Shown here: positions 12,405-23,283 of the stretch, one piece after another
Numbering within the stretch: position 1 is the stretch's first letter
Layout of the letters: every line of letters begins with the position of its first letter
From: Pristionchus mayeri
Taxonomy: Eukaryota > Nematoda > Chromadorea > Rhabditida > Neodiplogasteridae
Reading direction: 5' to 3'
Length of the DNA: 64,000 nt
Assembly (NCBI GenBank): GCA_036245805.1
Contig: BTRK01000002.1
Location: 26,963,067 to 27,027,066, forward strand
Notes under the pieces: model-generated
Database searches by the model: none
The model's input: only the letters and a program-made list of their open reading frames with translations
Told to the model about the DNA's origin: nothing
Program-made: the position numbers and the translations under genes

Positions 12405-15400
12405 TCAAGGAACGCAGGTTGCATTCGTAATCGCCCATCCATTGTTATTGTCGAGGTAGGCCATCTGCCACATCCCCGCCTGACACGTGATCGTCATCTT
12501 GAATTGGCAGACATTTTAACAATCTCCTCTAATACTCAGATGTAACACCCAAGCCTAAACCATGGCTGATGAAATGATAAAGATAAGTCATTTCTTGGAT
12601 AGATCATTTTTTTGCCCGAGTGCCCAAGACATTCAATATGAGCAAACCTTGCTCGACTCAAGGGCACCGAATGTCTGTGGAGCCGAACCATCTGGGAATT
12701 TGCTACCGTAGAAACTGCAAATCATTGCAATTTTTTTCAATGCACTCTCAACAAAATGTTTTAAAAAATCCACTAACCTGATTTTTTTAGTAGTATCAGC
12801 GCAAGTGCCGTTGGCTCCGTTCTGGATAGGAGAGCCTCCTTCGGGTGGAGGAGAGAGTCCATGCAGGGAGACTGTGGCGCAGCATGAATCGGCTGCAAGA
12901 TTTGAATCAATTGTGAGTATAGTTCGAGAAACGATACTCTCTTCATTCCGCATACTCTCTAGACCGGTCGGGCTGTTAGAGAGTGTATAGAATTAAGAAA
13001 ACGTTGGATCGTCTCTCGAACTCTAATTTTGAGGCATTCTATTTTATAAGAGAAATTTCAATCGCATTTGATGTTTGTCGCATGTTCACGCCCACAACAA
13101 CTATTGCATGTTTTTGTTAGAAGAAATCAGAAACGTACTAGCAGTCGCGCAGCTCACAGCCACTAGCCACTTCCTGTAGGCACCGTGTTTGTACTCCCAC
13201 AGATTGCGAGTATCATTGAATACGAGCATCTGAACTATCAGTCAGTCAATTCCCGATCAACCAACGTATTTCAGGTAATCTTTTTAAAAATTGTATGTCA
13301 TATGTGCTCACATCGTTCAACCGGTAATTAGAGAAGGTTCGACTATCATTAAGAATTCTACTGGAAAATCAATCCGTCGATTGACAATTGAGCTGATTAA
13401 TCGATCATCACATCATAATTTGTTCAGAGATTAAATGAGAGAAATCGCTCACATTTGCAATGTCGTTGTCCAGCGTCACTCGAGCTCCGAATTCATCGAT
13501 TCCTCTGAAAAAATTGTTCAATTGTACTTAATTTACTTCTATGCAATTAGCATTTCGTCATGCATCATACCTGACGACATAATTGGAGCTGTTCCTCGGG
13601 CAGATTCGCTGCTGGTTCAATGTAAGTTCATTCGGAAAGAAAGCGGTTACGCAGGGATCATCACCAATTCCCGCCATTTTATCGAGGCGAACTGCGAAGT
13701 TTAATAATAATATAACAATGGTTAATTCAGTTTATGTTCACACTCGAAATGCTATTATTTGCTAATATTGCGGATTATGGTAGTACTTGACTAGTTGTAC
13801 CACTTCGAAAAATGTGAAATGCTCATGGTGTGTTGTTTGCGCCCTTCTTAGATAAGCAATTGTATTATCATTTAAATCATGATCCTTGAGAAAGTACCTG
13901 GACAATCGGTCATGGTTTTCACGAAAATCTGAGCTGGTTTCGTGCAAGTAATTGACCCGTTAGCACGCCCGAGAAGGATGCACCGTGGGGGAGCCCACGA
14001 GACTGCGTCACACTGCAAATCTGAGAATTGCAATCGAAGTATACGCAAACTTGAAGATAATGCAGTTATCAACTCGGAATTGCGTCCGGGCATGGCCGCG
14101 CCAAATTTTTTAGAATCCGAACATATATGAACAAGGACGCGAACATTGGAAATTTTCATGGAATCAATGACCATTAAGTGGACAGTAAATGACCTCTTCA
14201 TTATCCCCGCAGGCGACCTTGCACGCTCTCCCGGTCTCTGCAGTGGTGCTGTTCAGCATGGGCCGAGCCAATGTCGAAGTGGTAGGGGTAAAGCACATGC
14301 TATCCGGCATGCATTGTATCTGAAGTGAGTTCATATAGTATTTATAAAATGTGCACAATTAAACAATAAAATCATAACACAGTTGACAGTATCTTATAAC
14401 ACACTATCTGAGATAATCGGAATAGACTTGGCACTGGCCGAAAATTCGAATTCCTGCTAACTTCACCAGTAGGTCGGCCTCCACGAGGGAAACCGACGAG
14501 CATCGGCAGAATGTCGATCCGCATCCGCGCGGGCGGGGCGCGGAATTTGAAAAATTAACTACGGTAGCTTCGAAATTTTAAAAGCGACTCCTATGACTGC
14601 GGTGGTAGGGGCGCTGCATCCCTTGACAAATTCTAAGACTTTTTTACTCCGCAGAGTTTTTCGATCAGATTCCATCTAACGCCTGAAATCGATAATTCCA
14701 CTTTTAGTTCGTACATGAAAGCAGTTCCCCAGAAATTGTTCTAGAACTCCCCTAAATATTATTGGTGATCTAGCTTCTGCTTGACTCGATACATTCTCCC
14801 GTAGAACAGCGCGATTCAACAAGACGCGTAAGTTGGTCAACATGAATTTTGAATGAATTATGGTGTAATTTTTAGGTTACGGTATGCGAGTGCGAAGTTA
14901 GGGCGACATTTCCCAACAGGTGTTAAATGGTCTGAAAATCAATTTGAAGCTATCCTACACCAATTGGGAAAAGTCGTCCAACTTTGTGCACTCACCTATG
15001 GAACCCAAAAATTACACCATAATTCATTTTGACCAACTTACGCGCCTAGTTGAATCGCGCTGTTCTACGGGAGTAGGTGTCGATTCAAGCAGAAGCTAGA
15101 TCACCAATAATATTTAGGGGAGTTCTTGAAAAATTTCTGGGGAACTGCTTTCATGTACGAAACAAAAGTGGAATTATCGATTTCCGGCCTTAGATGGAAT
15201 CTGATCGAAAAACTCTCCAAAGTAAAAAAGTCTTAGAATTTGTCAAGGAATGCAGCGCCCCTACCCCCGCAGTGATTGGAGTCGATATAAAAATTTCGAA
15301 GCTACCGTAGTTAATTTGTCGATATCCGCGCCCGCGACGCGGATCGCAGGATGCGGATCGCAAATCTGGCGATGCTCGTCGATTTCCCTCGTGGAGGCCG

Positions 15401-15573
15401 ACCAATTGGCGACGTCAGTAGGAATTATAATTATCGGCCAGTGCCAAGTCGCTGAAGAAATATGTTGATTCTCTCAGATAGTCTGTTTTATTTTGCTACG
15501 AAGCAAAATGCATATTACAACTAACCATTACCAGAGTAGTAATCAATAGTGTAAGCAGCAGAACGACTCGCAT
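12405..15573 (-). CDS. Secreted cysteine-rich family protein L2 (N-unit plus one module, 273 aa)
   Basis: The minus-strand gene has nine exons that join in one frame: 15532-15573, 14194-14319, 13898-14012, 13571-13691, 13453-13504, 13139-13229, 12778-12892, 12648-12714 and 12405-12497. Exon 1 encodes a signal peptide (MRVVLLLTLLITTL). Exons 2-3 are the N-unit (ETGRACKVACGD, then CDAVSWAPPRCILLG and ITCTKPAQIFV). The rest is one module: DDPCVTAFFPNELT...ICPRNSSNYVVR, GIDEFGARVTLDND, MLVFNDTRNLWEY...WLVAVSCATAS, DSCCATVSLHG...GTCADTTKK, FYGSKFPDGS, and MTITCQAGMWQM...AITNATCVP then TGA. The last exon fuses two exons that are separate in every L3/L4 module except the terminal one. Function is unknown. 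Signal peptide and paired cysteines point to a secreted disulfide-bonded protein. The 1.1-kb foldback element 14402-15484 sits inside intron 1. Exon boundaries were placed by hand from splice motifs and homology to L3/L4. Confidence 0.75.
12921..13022. repeat. ~100-bp hairpin repeat in an L2 intron
   Basis: agttcgagaaacgatactct...actctct pairs with agagagt...gatcgtctctcgaact around a loop containing accggtcg. Related palindromes with the same loop or arm words occur near 9870, 36905-36960 and 50060-50110. It is a short interspersed stem-loop family with no coding content. Confidence 0.6.
14402..15484. mobile_element. 1.08-kb foldback element in intron 1 of L2
   Basis: Nearly the whole interval is an inverted repeat with arms of ~450 bp around a ~130-bp loop near 14940. 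The outer ends are actatctgaga.aatc and complement. Both arms carry acttggcactggccga and the word cgtaagttggtcaa. Arm divergence is modest, with small indels. It encodes nothing convincing; the open frames at 15190-15468 are GC-rich arm artefacts. Confidence 0.8.
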
Positions 15574-15579
15574 CCTTCG

Positions 15580-16100
15580 ACGAACTTCGTCTGCGGCTTT
15601 CGAAAAGGCCTTTCCGAGGAGGGAAACTCGGTTGCTATTCTGAGAAGGGACGAAACACCAGCACCTTCTGAGGATTCTGAGCCCTCTCACAATTGTGTTG
15701 TGTCTCGCTTGCCAGAATCAGAGACGAGTCAGACACAAAGTGTTTCCAGTCACGGAAACATGGAGAAACTGAGAGATCTCTAAATCCCTGTCCACTCTGG
15801 TTTAAAGTGGATATTTGTCACCACTTTTAGGAAACATTAGTGTATGTTCCACATGAAAAAACGCGATAGGCATGCGTATGTGAATTTGACACCTACCTAT
15901 CCTTTCAGTACCGAGTAGTGCCGTGTATCCCCTGGCAGTGCTCGCTCGCTTTTAGAAGAGGATAGCATTCAGATGGGAGGAGAGGTAGGACGAGAGAACC
16001 GAACAGCTCATCGCACTCTTCATATCCTTAAGGCCTAATCTGGCCTAATCATCTCGGAATTGATGTTGGATGACTGCCAAGTAGGGCATAATAAAGATAT
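15580..16100. other. Shared upstream region of L2 (-) and F-box-family gene (+)
   Basis: The two genes are divergently oriented, so this ~500-bp gap should hold both promoters. I see no TATA box I would commit to. The open frame on the minus strand to 15690 is the in-frame 5' extension of the L2 signal exon. Confidence 0.35.
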
Positions 16101-16119
16101 TCATGCATTGCATTAAACA

Positions 16120-17386
16120 AGTGTTGCACGTTTGTGTAGCCGAATTTCTGAATAGTCTTTATCTCAATACATCCGCGACGCTTTGGAAGACTTGCGCGTC
16201 GCGATTATTCGAATATAAGCGTCCTCAAGACGCGAGCTTATATTTTGCAATATTCACCATTTCCCAGGGTGAGTACTTACTCAAGCGATTTATAGTACAA
16301 TCAATCTACGTGTCATCCGTGAGTTGTGTACTTGTTTTCACATTGATTTTTCCTCTATTCTGATTTCAGGTTCTGATTGACAATATTTTCGAAATCACTA
16401 TGATCGATATGTTATCTGGAGTAAGCAAGACCCGTTTGATATTTTCATGGATACAACTACCGGGGAGTGAGGATATTGACATAAAGAAGTGAGTTGGCGT
16501 TAATTTAGCATAATGTTAATTATGCTACTTTTGAGATTTCTCTCGTGGGTGATTTCCACAAATGCGACTGACATTGTGATCAAATATACCAAATTCAATT
16601 GGAATAATGAAACGTACACTTGGTTTTTAAAAGCGATTTCAAATTCACCATACATCACACATCTCAAAATTTACAATGACTTGATTTTTCAAGATGACAG
16701 TGGACAATGGCTCAACAAAGTATGAGATTAATGAAAAAGGAATGATATGAATAGTATATATTGTCTACAAATGAAGTTGCACATTTAACGAATCCAACAC
16801 TAGCTGCACAAATTCAATATGAAATAATACCATGTCGTTTATCATGTATTAGGATTATAATTTGCTTGCGAAATGGAACTTGCTTAGAAGATTCATCATT
16901 TTTCACTCTTTATTATAAGAACTACATTGCTATTTATCTTTTTTACAGGAACTTTTCCCATTCACTGCTCAACTCCCTGTCGATTTCTTCGCAAATTTCA
17001 CAGTCCTTAAATTCAACGAGCTAATTATCGACGCAAATCTTGTTTTGGGCATCATGAAAGTGAGGTTGATTCAATGACAATTTTTTTAAAATATAGCTCA
17101 GGAACATATAATCCACCAAAAAGAGTGCAATATCCAGCTGCATACCACAGATCGTATTGATATGCTAGCCTTGAGGTCAATTGGAGATAATGTAGAGGTG
17201 GGGAGATTAGTAGAGTGTATACGGTAGTGATCATCACAGGTCGTTGATTACTCGAATCCCGGCAAGCCCCGATTCAGTATTCATGAACGAGAATCAAATT
17301 TCTGGCTAATAATAATCTATGAGTATGCACTTGGAGGACATACGATGGCGCGAATCGAATCGCACAGCAAAAATACATATTTTTGA
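16120..17386 (+). CDS. F-box-family paralogue, probably lacking the F-box (partial or pseudogene)
   Basis: The supported exons are 16268-16318, 16370-16488, 16536-16719, 16949-17059, 17102-17197 and 17240-17386, each with a GT donor and AG acceptor. They are colinear with the minus-strand F-box gene at 43.9-47.0 kb. Shared blocks are YLLKRF...VS, VLIDNIFE...LPGSED, FNWNNETYTWFL...ND, PFTAQLPVDFFANFTVLKFN, HTTDRIDMLALRS, and a last exon RFSIHERESNFWLIIIYEYA ending NTYF-stop. About 39 of 62 residues match in the FLS...NKV exon, counted by hand. I find no N-terminal LPDDVLHLIF-type F-box exon upstream; the region at 16103-16260 is open but unrelated. So the copy is either truncated or starts in a diverged exon. 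Its 3' end faces the saposin-like gene only 300 bp away. Confidence 0.6.
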
Positions 17387-17399
17387 ATTTATAAAGGTA

Positions 17400-17685
17400 T
17401 ACATAGTTGTATATGGGAATAATTGAAGAGTATTGACGATTTTTTACTTTTTGTATTTATTTTAAATATGTCATATTTATCTTCAAATGCTTGTATATCT
17501 GGGTATAAGCATTTTCACTCTCTAGATCCATCTGAATTTAATAAAAAAATATACTTTAATTTGCTCAACTCGAAGGAGAAGTTGGCCGACAAATACAGAA
17601 TTGGGCGGAAGAATTATTTCGAAACGATAACATATGTTTATGAATTAATGAATTATTGAATCATTTAGCGTTTGAGAGAGCAACA
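17400..17685. other. Tail-to-tail spacer
   Basis: AT-rich DNA between the stop codons of the F-box-family gene (+) and the saposin-like gene (-). The open frame 17423-17659 is low-complexity and has no recognisable domain. Confidence 0.4.
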
Positions 17686-19590
17686 CTACTCGTAGCTGTG
17701 ACCATTTTGTAAATTGGCCGAGCCTTCTTCATTGTATGTCAGCCCATCGTAGAAAGATGCAATCTTGCTGAAGGTAAGATCAGCCTGCTTGACGCAGAAG
17801 CCGATTTGAGTGCACGCTTGAATTGAAAATTAACATAAATTTGTAATAAACCAGTATGTAACCAGCGTAAGTCTAGCTATTTCTAATGTGATAGTATTGG
17901 AAAATCAAAAAAAGTGCTCATGAAACTCAGAGATTTCTCAGAAATGAGAAAGAACAAGCGAGAGAGAGAGAGACCAGCCTGTTTGGGGTCGTCCAGCATG
18001 ACATCGAGGGAATGCCAGAGCTTTGGCAGCAACTCCGCCAGTACGAGATCACACTGAGATCATTATAATCTTTAGCGAGTTTTTAAAAAATATAAAAGTG
18101 TACATCATCATGCGATTTTACTGTAATTAAACGATGACCACATATTTCTGCGTGCAGTCTCAGGTAGTAATCGATTAAAGAGGAATTGCTCACATTATTA
18201 TCCGTACCTACCATCAGCCTAAAAGAGAGTACAAAAAATACCATTTCTTGCAAATCATTACTGTTCTAATGATGAACAACTCACTTCATCCTGGAACCTC
18301 GGGAGCTGCCTGCAGAAATTTTCAGAGATGAATGCGTGGATCTGCAATTGAAAGGGATGAACCTCAGCAGGCGCATTCAACGGTCATAACAGCGAGAAGC
18401 AATCTAGTTCTTCCCACGGAGACAATGCTCATGGTTCGGTCGAGTATGCTAAACAAGTTCACTCACGGCAGCTCTTTCGTTCGTGTCATCGACGAACTTC
18501 TTGAACTCGATAGCAGCCATCTGACACTCCTCACAGACCAAGTCGTTCGTGTGATTCTGCAGGAAATCTACCGTAATCTGCCGTAAATAGTCACAGTTCA
18601 GGATACGGTATATACAGATATGTCCTTCTACCTTTCCGTTGATTGCCCCCTTTTCTAGGTAGATCATTCCAATGCGGTGGAAGTTGTTCAGCTTGGCGTT
18701 CGCACATAGATGCATCCTCTTGCATACTGTGTCGTCGCGCGAGAGATAATCCATAAGGTAGAAATCGATAATCGATTGTTGTAAATAATCAAGCAAACGT
18801 TAATTTACCCTCTTTTTTCTTCGATCAATAGGATAATATGCTCAACTTACGAGATACGGCTCAAGCTTCTTGATGACAATTTCGATCATGGAGACCATTC
18901 TCTTCCATTCAAGCACGTTTGTAGTCTGTAAATCTGTGTTAAAAAGGTGCCATGTCTTCCCATGCAAGCCTGGCAGCGACTCTTCCATCGCATATGTTGC
19001 AATGCATGTGCATCAACGAAATAATTCCAATCATCGACATAATACGTTTCCGACACAAATCGACAATATTATGCTTGCAAATCGAAGCTCTACCGTACTT
19101 GAATGCAGAGGGCGTTCAACAGGATCTTTATTTCGGCCAGCTTCTCTGGGTGATCGATCGCTGCGATGATGATGTGCACAACCTGCAAGCGATTTGTTTG
19201 CTTCTAAAGCCATCTTCTCTCATAGCGTGATCTCGCGGTACTGTAGCACCTCTCATCTGGTATACTCGCATGGTATCGTTGTGCACCCACTCGGTACTAT
19301 GGATCTCTGGTTCCGGAGTGATAGTCCCATAATGATACTCTATTGCACTAAATTATAATATCATGCATCAATAATTGATTGTTCGATATTGAAAATGTCG
19401 CGTAAGAGAGGAAACACGTACACTCTTGCACTCTCCGCAGGTATTATTTACTGCCGAAACGGCGGGAATTCGATTGGAAGAGAGCATCTCCTGGACAGGC
19501 AGGGGATCAGAGATCAAAGATCAGTTTTGCGCTGACCTTGTATGCAAAGGTGGAAGCCAATAGGGCCAATGGCATTAGAATAGAATGCAT
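17686..19590 (-). CDS. Secreted protein with two saposin B-type domains
   Basis: Exon 1 (19537-19590) is a signal peptide, MHSILMPLALLASTFAYK. Exon 2 (19422-19490) starts the first saposin domain with NTCGECKS. It continues in later exons with VVHIIIAAIDHPEKLAE...ALCIQ, VLEWKRMVSMIEIVIKKLEP and DTVCKRMHLC. The second domain runs LVCEECQMAAIEFKKFVDDT, AFISENFCRQLPRFQDE, LMVGTDNN, CDLVLAELLPKLWHSLDVML, and DDPKQAACTQIGFC before a 25-residue tail to TAG at 17686-17688. The C-x2-C openings and C...C closings match the six-cysteine saposin B pattern. Saposin-like proteins bind or perturb lipids; in nematodes many are gut-secreted and antibacterial or digestive (established for the family, inferred here). 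The splice between exons 2 and 3 does not keep frame with the sites I can see, so that junction is unresolved. A partial relative lies at 43.1-43.4 kb. Confidence 0.7.
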
Positions 19591-19814
19591 CTGTGAATGT
19601 TCGCACATATGTTACCTGAGATTAAATATCAATTGAGTAAACATGAAATAAAGAGTGAGGAGAATTATGATTATGTGACTCTAGAAAAATCTTGAAAAAT
19701 AATCGTTGTCTTCCAGACCTCTCTCCGACTGACTAAGAGAAGAAGAAAAGACATGGTAAACAAAAAATGTATGGTGAGATGAAACCAGAGGGAAGAGAAG
19801 GGAAAACATCTGAG

Positions 19815-22537
19815 AGAGTATATGAGGCCGTTTGTCTAAGAATCGAGCAAACCCGGAGATGCTTGGCACAGCCAAAAATGTCAATTTTGGGAAACATTGA
19901 ATTTCCGAGTTCTCGAGGGTGCTCATGACGATGGTCTGTTTCATTTTGCACAGGAAGCTTCCGTTGGCTCCAGATGACGTCACGTCGAAATCAGGAGTTC
20001 CTTCATTTTTCTGTTCCCGGTGCCGCTAAAATTAGCGGAAAATAGTTTCTGGTGCAGTTTTTACAGGCGATCACACCTATCTTGTTTATTTTTTAAAAAA
20101 TTAATTTTAAAAAATTATATTTACAAAAAATAAATTTTCTTAAAAGTGCGAAGTGAGTTTTTTAATGCACACAGTTCGAATCCTCTCGACGAGTGGATTC
20201 CAAATCTATGTTTTTATGCAATTTCCGATTGAACAATTTTAGATATTTCAGTTAGAGTGCTTTTTTGCAAGCGAAGCGCCTCACCATCCCTAGGTCAACC
20301 CCGACTCTGCCCCTATAGTCCCTCTGGCAGTCTTCCCCCAACCACCTGTGGTTGAGTGGTATCTTTAATCTTTAATCTTTATCGCCAACGTATGAAGCGC
20401 CGTCAAGGGAAGGACAAGTGGGGAGAGTAGGTTGGCCTTTTAGCTCGATCACAGCGAGCTCAGGGGATGGGGGTGGTGGAATGTGGCAGTTACATGTTAC
20501 AATCGTATTCGTGAGGATGATAGGATCAGGTCAGGGGAATCTCGGATTTGTTTACGGAACAATGGACGGGAAGAGAGTACTAATGGGTCAGGGAGGGTAT
20601 TCCAGAGCGGTAGGACTCTACTAGCACATGTTGAAAACGATGCTGGCACTCTGAATGGGACAGCAATGCGCAGACTATTGGAAGATCGTAAGTCACGAGT
20701 GAGCGGAGCAATCGTGTACAAGTCAGCGGAGTCGTGGTGCACGTGTTTGTGAATGGAATCGCATACAAAAAACATATCGCGAACTGCACGGCGATACTCA
20801 AGGGTTTCAAGTTTGAATTTCTTTAGTCGATCAGGATAAGATAGAGGGGAAATAGAACAACGTCGGAAAACTCTCCTTGTGAATTATCGCTGCACAGATT
20901 CTAGCTCATTTACTAGACCAACTGATGTGGGATTCCGGATTATAGTGGAAGATTCTAATAGAGGGCGTATGTATATTGAGTATGCTTTTACAAGAAGTTC
21001 GGGAGATTTGGAGTGAAACGATCTCAACATGAGGTTACACATTAATCGCGCTTTCCTAGTAATTTGACTAATATGGAACCCGAAGTGTAAGTTTTTTGAA
21101 AAGAATACACCCAGGTCTCGAACTTCGTCTTTACTCGATATAATTTGACCATTGAGCATATATTGGGTTCGATTTCCCAAGTGTAAAACATTACATTTAG
21201 GTGAGCTAATACTCATATTCCATGTATTAGTCCAATCAGAAATTTTGCTAATCGCATCTTGAAGGTGGGTATCGCGCTGTGACAGTTATCTGTCAGCCGT
21301 GGGTTCGGTCTCCGGCTGGGGGATCTTTTTGCTGTATTTTTTGCGCCATAGTAGTCACCCTGAAATACTGTTTAAACTCAATCGGATCATTGATTGGATC
21401 ATTTTTAGCTATTTAGTTAACGATTATCGAGCTTTAACGGCTTGAACGGCATTGCTTGAATCATCTGTCAACTGCCTCTTGTTCCCAGATTGGGTCCCAG
21501 ACAGAATCAGAGTTGATATTTGCAAAAATGTATCCGGGGAAACCTTGCACATCCCTGCGACCTAGTATTGTTCCGACAGACGATGTCTTTATCAAGAAAC
21601 TCACCTCCCATGCTATTCCGAGCCCGTAACAGGCAGGGAAGAGATTGCGGTCTCGTTATTCTCGTTACCTCTTGCAATGCTCGTTTTCCCGCGCACCCAT
21701 AAGTACAAGATCAAATTCATCGTTTCAATTATGGAAGGGGAGGTACGTGATTTCACGAGTTGACCAATGAAACAGATTTTTGGGCACTCTTTGGTGAAGA
21801 CACATGTTTCGAGCAATGCCGTTCAAGCCGATAAAGCTCGATAATCGTTAACCAAATAGCTAAAAATGATCCAATCAATGATCCGATTGAGTTTAAACAG
21901 TCTTTCAGGGTGACTACTAGGGCGCAAAAAATACTGCAAAAATATCCCCCGCCGGAGACCGAACCCACGGCTGCCAGATAACTGTCCCAGCTCGATACCA
22001 CTCAACCACAAATGGTTATAGGAAGGATGCCAGAGGGACTATAGGGGGAGAGTCGGGGTTGACCTAGGGATGGTGAGGCGATTCGCTGGCAAAAAAAAGC
22101 ACTGTAACTGAAATATCTAAAATTGTTCAATCGGAAATTGCATAAAAACATAGATTTGGAATCCACTCGTCGAGAGGATTCGAACTGTGTGCATTAAAAA
22201 ACTCACTTCGCACTTTTAAGAAAATTTATTTTTTGTAAATATAATTTTTTTAAATTAATTTTTTGAAAAATAAACAAGATAGGTGTGATCGCCTGTAAAA
22301 ACTGCACCAGAAACTATTTTCCGCTAATTTTAGCGGCACCGGGAACAGAAAAATGAAGGAACTCCTGATTTCGACGTGACGTCATCTGGAGCCAACGGAA
22401 GCTTCCTGTGCAAAATGAAACAGACCATCGTCATGAGCACCTTCGAGAACCCCGAAATTCAATGTTTCCCAAATTTGACATTTTTGTCTGTGCCAGACTC
22501 TGTTCGATTCTTTCGCAACGGCCTCATATACGATAGA
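19815..22537. mobile_element. Palindromic repeat element with tRNA-like boxes, split by a LINE
   Basis: Left arm pieces 19815-20363 and ~21270-21470 match the right arm ~21800-22537 in reverse complement, with a ~330-bp centre. Each arm carries a ~45-codon open segment (SSGANGSFLCKMKQTIVM) and, further in, tggttgagtgg followed ~45 bases later by gggttcggtctcc. These resemble Pol III A and B boxes of a tRNA-derived SINE. In the left arm the tRNA-like part is interrupted by the LINE fragment 20364-21266. The right arm shows the uninterrupted version (minus strand, about 21,945-22,020). It lies between the saposin gene and L3. Confidence 0.7.
20364..21266 (-). mobile_element. 5'-truncated CR1/L2-like LINE inserted in the palindromic repeat
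   Basis: The minus strand encodes the reverse-transcriptase C-terminal segment (CNVLHLGNRTQY, EVRDLGVFFSKNLHFGFHIS, RSFHSKSPELLVKAYSIYIR, LESVQR at 20884-21216). A frame break follows, then the terminal tail (STCASRVLPLWNTLPD, near 20550-20650). The 3' end is a short tandem tail of attaaag units (20364-20382), as in CR1/L2-type elements. The insertion is flanked by gtggtatc and gtgggtatc, a likely imperfect target-site duplication. It is dead. Confidence 0.85.
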
Positions 22538-22831
22538 GGGCGAAGAGATGACAGACCGAGAAAAAGACGCAGAGAGAGAGGATGTGTCCGCTCGGATAAC
22601 ATTGGAGACAATTGATATTCAGAGAGATCTGATACTTTTTTTCGCTAGAATATCATATGCATGTAAAATCCTTTGAAAACCTTTGTTGAAAATCGACTGA
22701 GTCTATCGCACGATCTGCATGTTACATGCTCTCCCTCTCAATAGTGAGCGAGATTCTTGAGGAGATTTCGCCACCTCTCCCACCCTCAGTATTCCTCGTT
22801 ATCTAATATGTCAAAGGCCTCGTCCGTGTCA

Positions 22832-22932
22832 GATGAGCAATGGTCTGACTCTCTTCAGTTTACACGCCCTCTCGCCGGTCAGATAGACGAGAGAGCGTGC
22901 AATCTGGAAAGAGTCAGACGATTACTCTGTCA
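22832..22932. repeat. ~100-bp hairpin repeat, family shared with 62764-62866
   Basis: gatgagcaatggtctgactc...acgccctctcgcc pairs with gacgagagagcgtgca...gagtcagacgattactc. The copy at 62764-62866 has the same arms and loop words. It is a small palindromic interspersed repeat. Confidence 0.65.
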
Positions 22933-23283
22933 GGTAATCTAGTACTTCGATTATTTTTATTTCGCGTGCCCACTTCCTATTCTCTTTAGCACAGATTCCC
23001 TCTGGCGGTGTCAAATAAAAAACACTTCGTGTTAACCTCCGATTGTAAATGAAACAAGCGAAATAAACAATGGAGAAAGCGCATTTGTGCGAATTTTGGA
23101 GTAGGAATATGGTATTGGAGTTGAGGGAGAGCTCTGATCCACTGAAGATGTTTGCTATTAATAGGATTATTTTTTATCCGAGGAAAGAAGTACAGCATTA
23201 TATACGAATATTCTTTGAATATAATAACTTAAATCGACGAGTATTTGATCATCAAGTCTCCAGAAGAGAAATGATTGATGATA

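Noticed and set aside
20160..20200. agttcgaatcctctcgacgag as a tRNA T-arm/B box
   Set aside because: No matching A box, D-arm or acceptor stem at the right distance on either strand. It occurs in both arms of the palindromic repeat and is repeat sequence.
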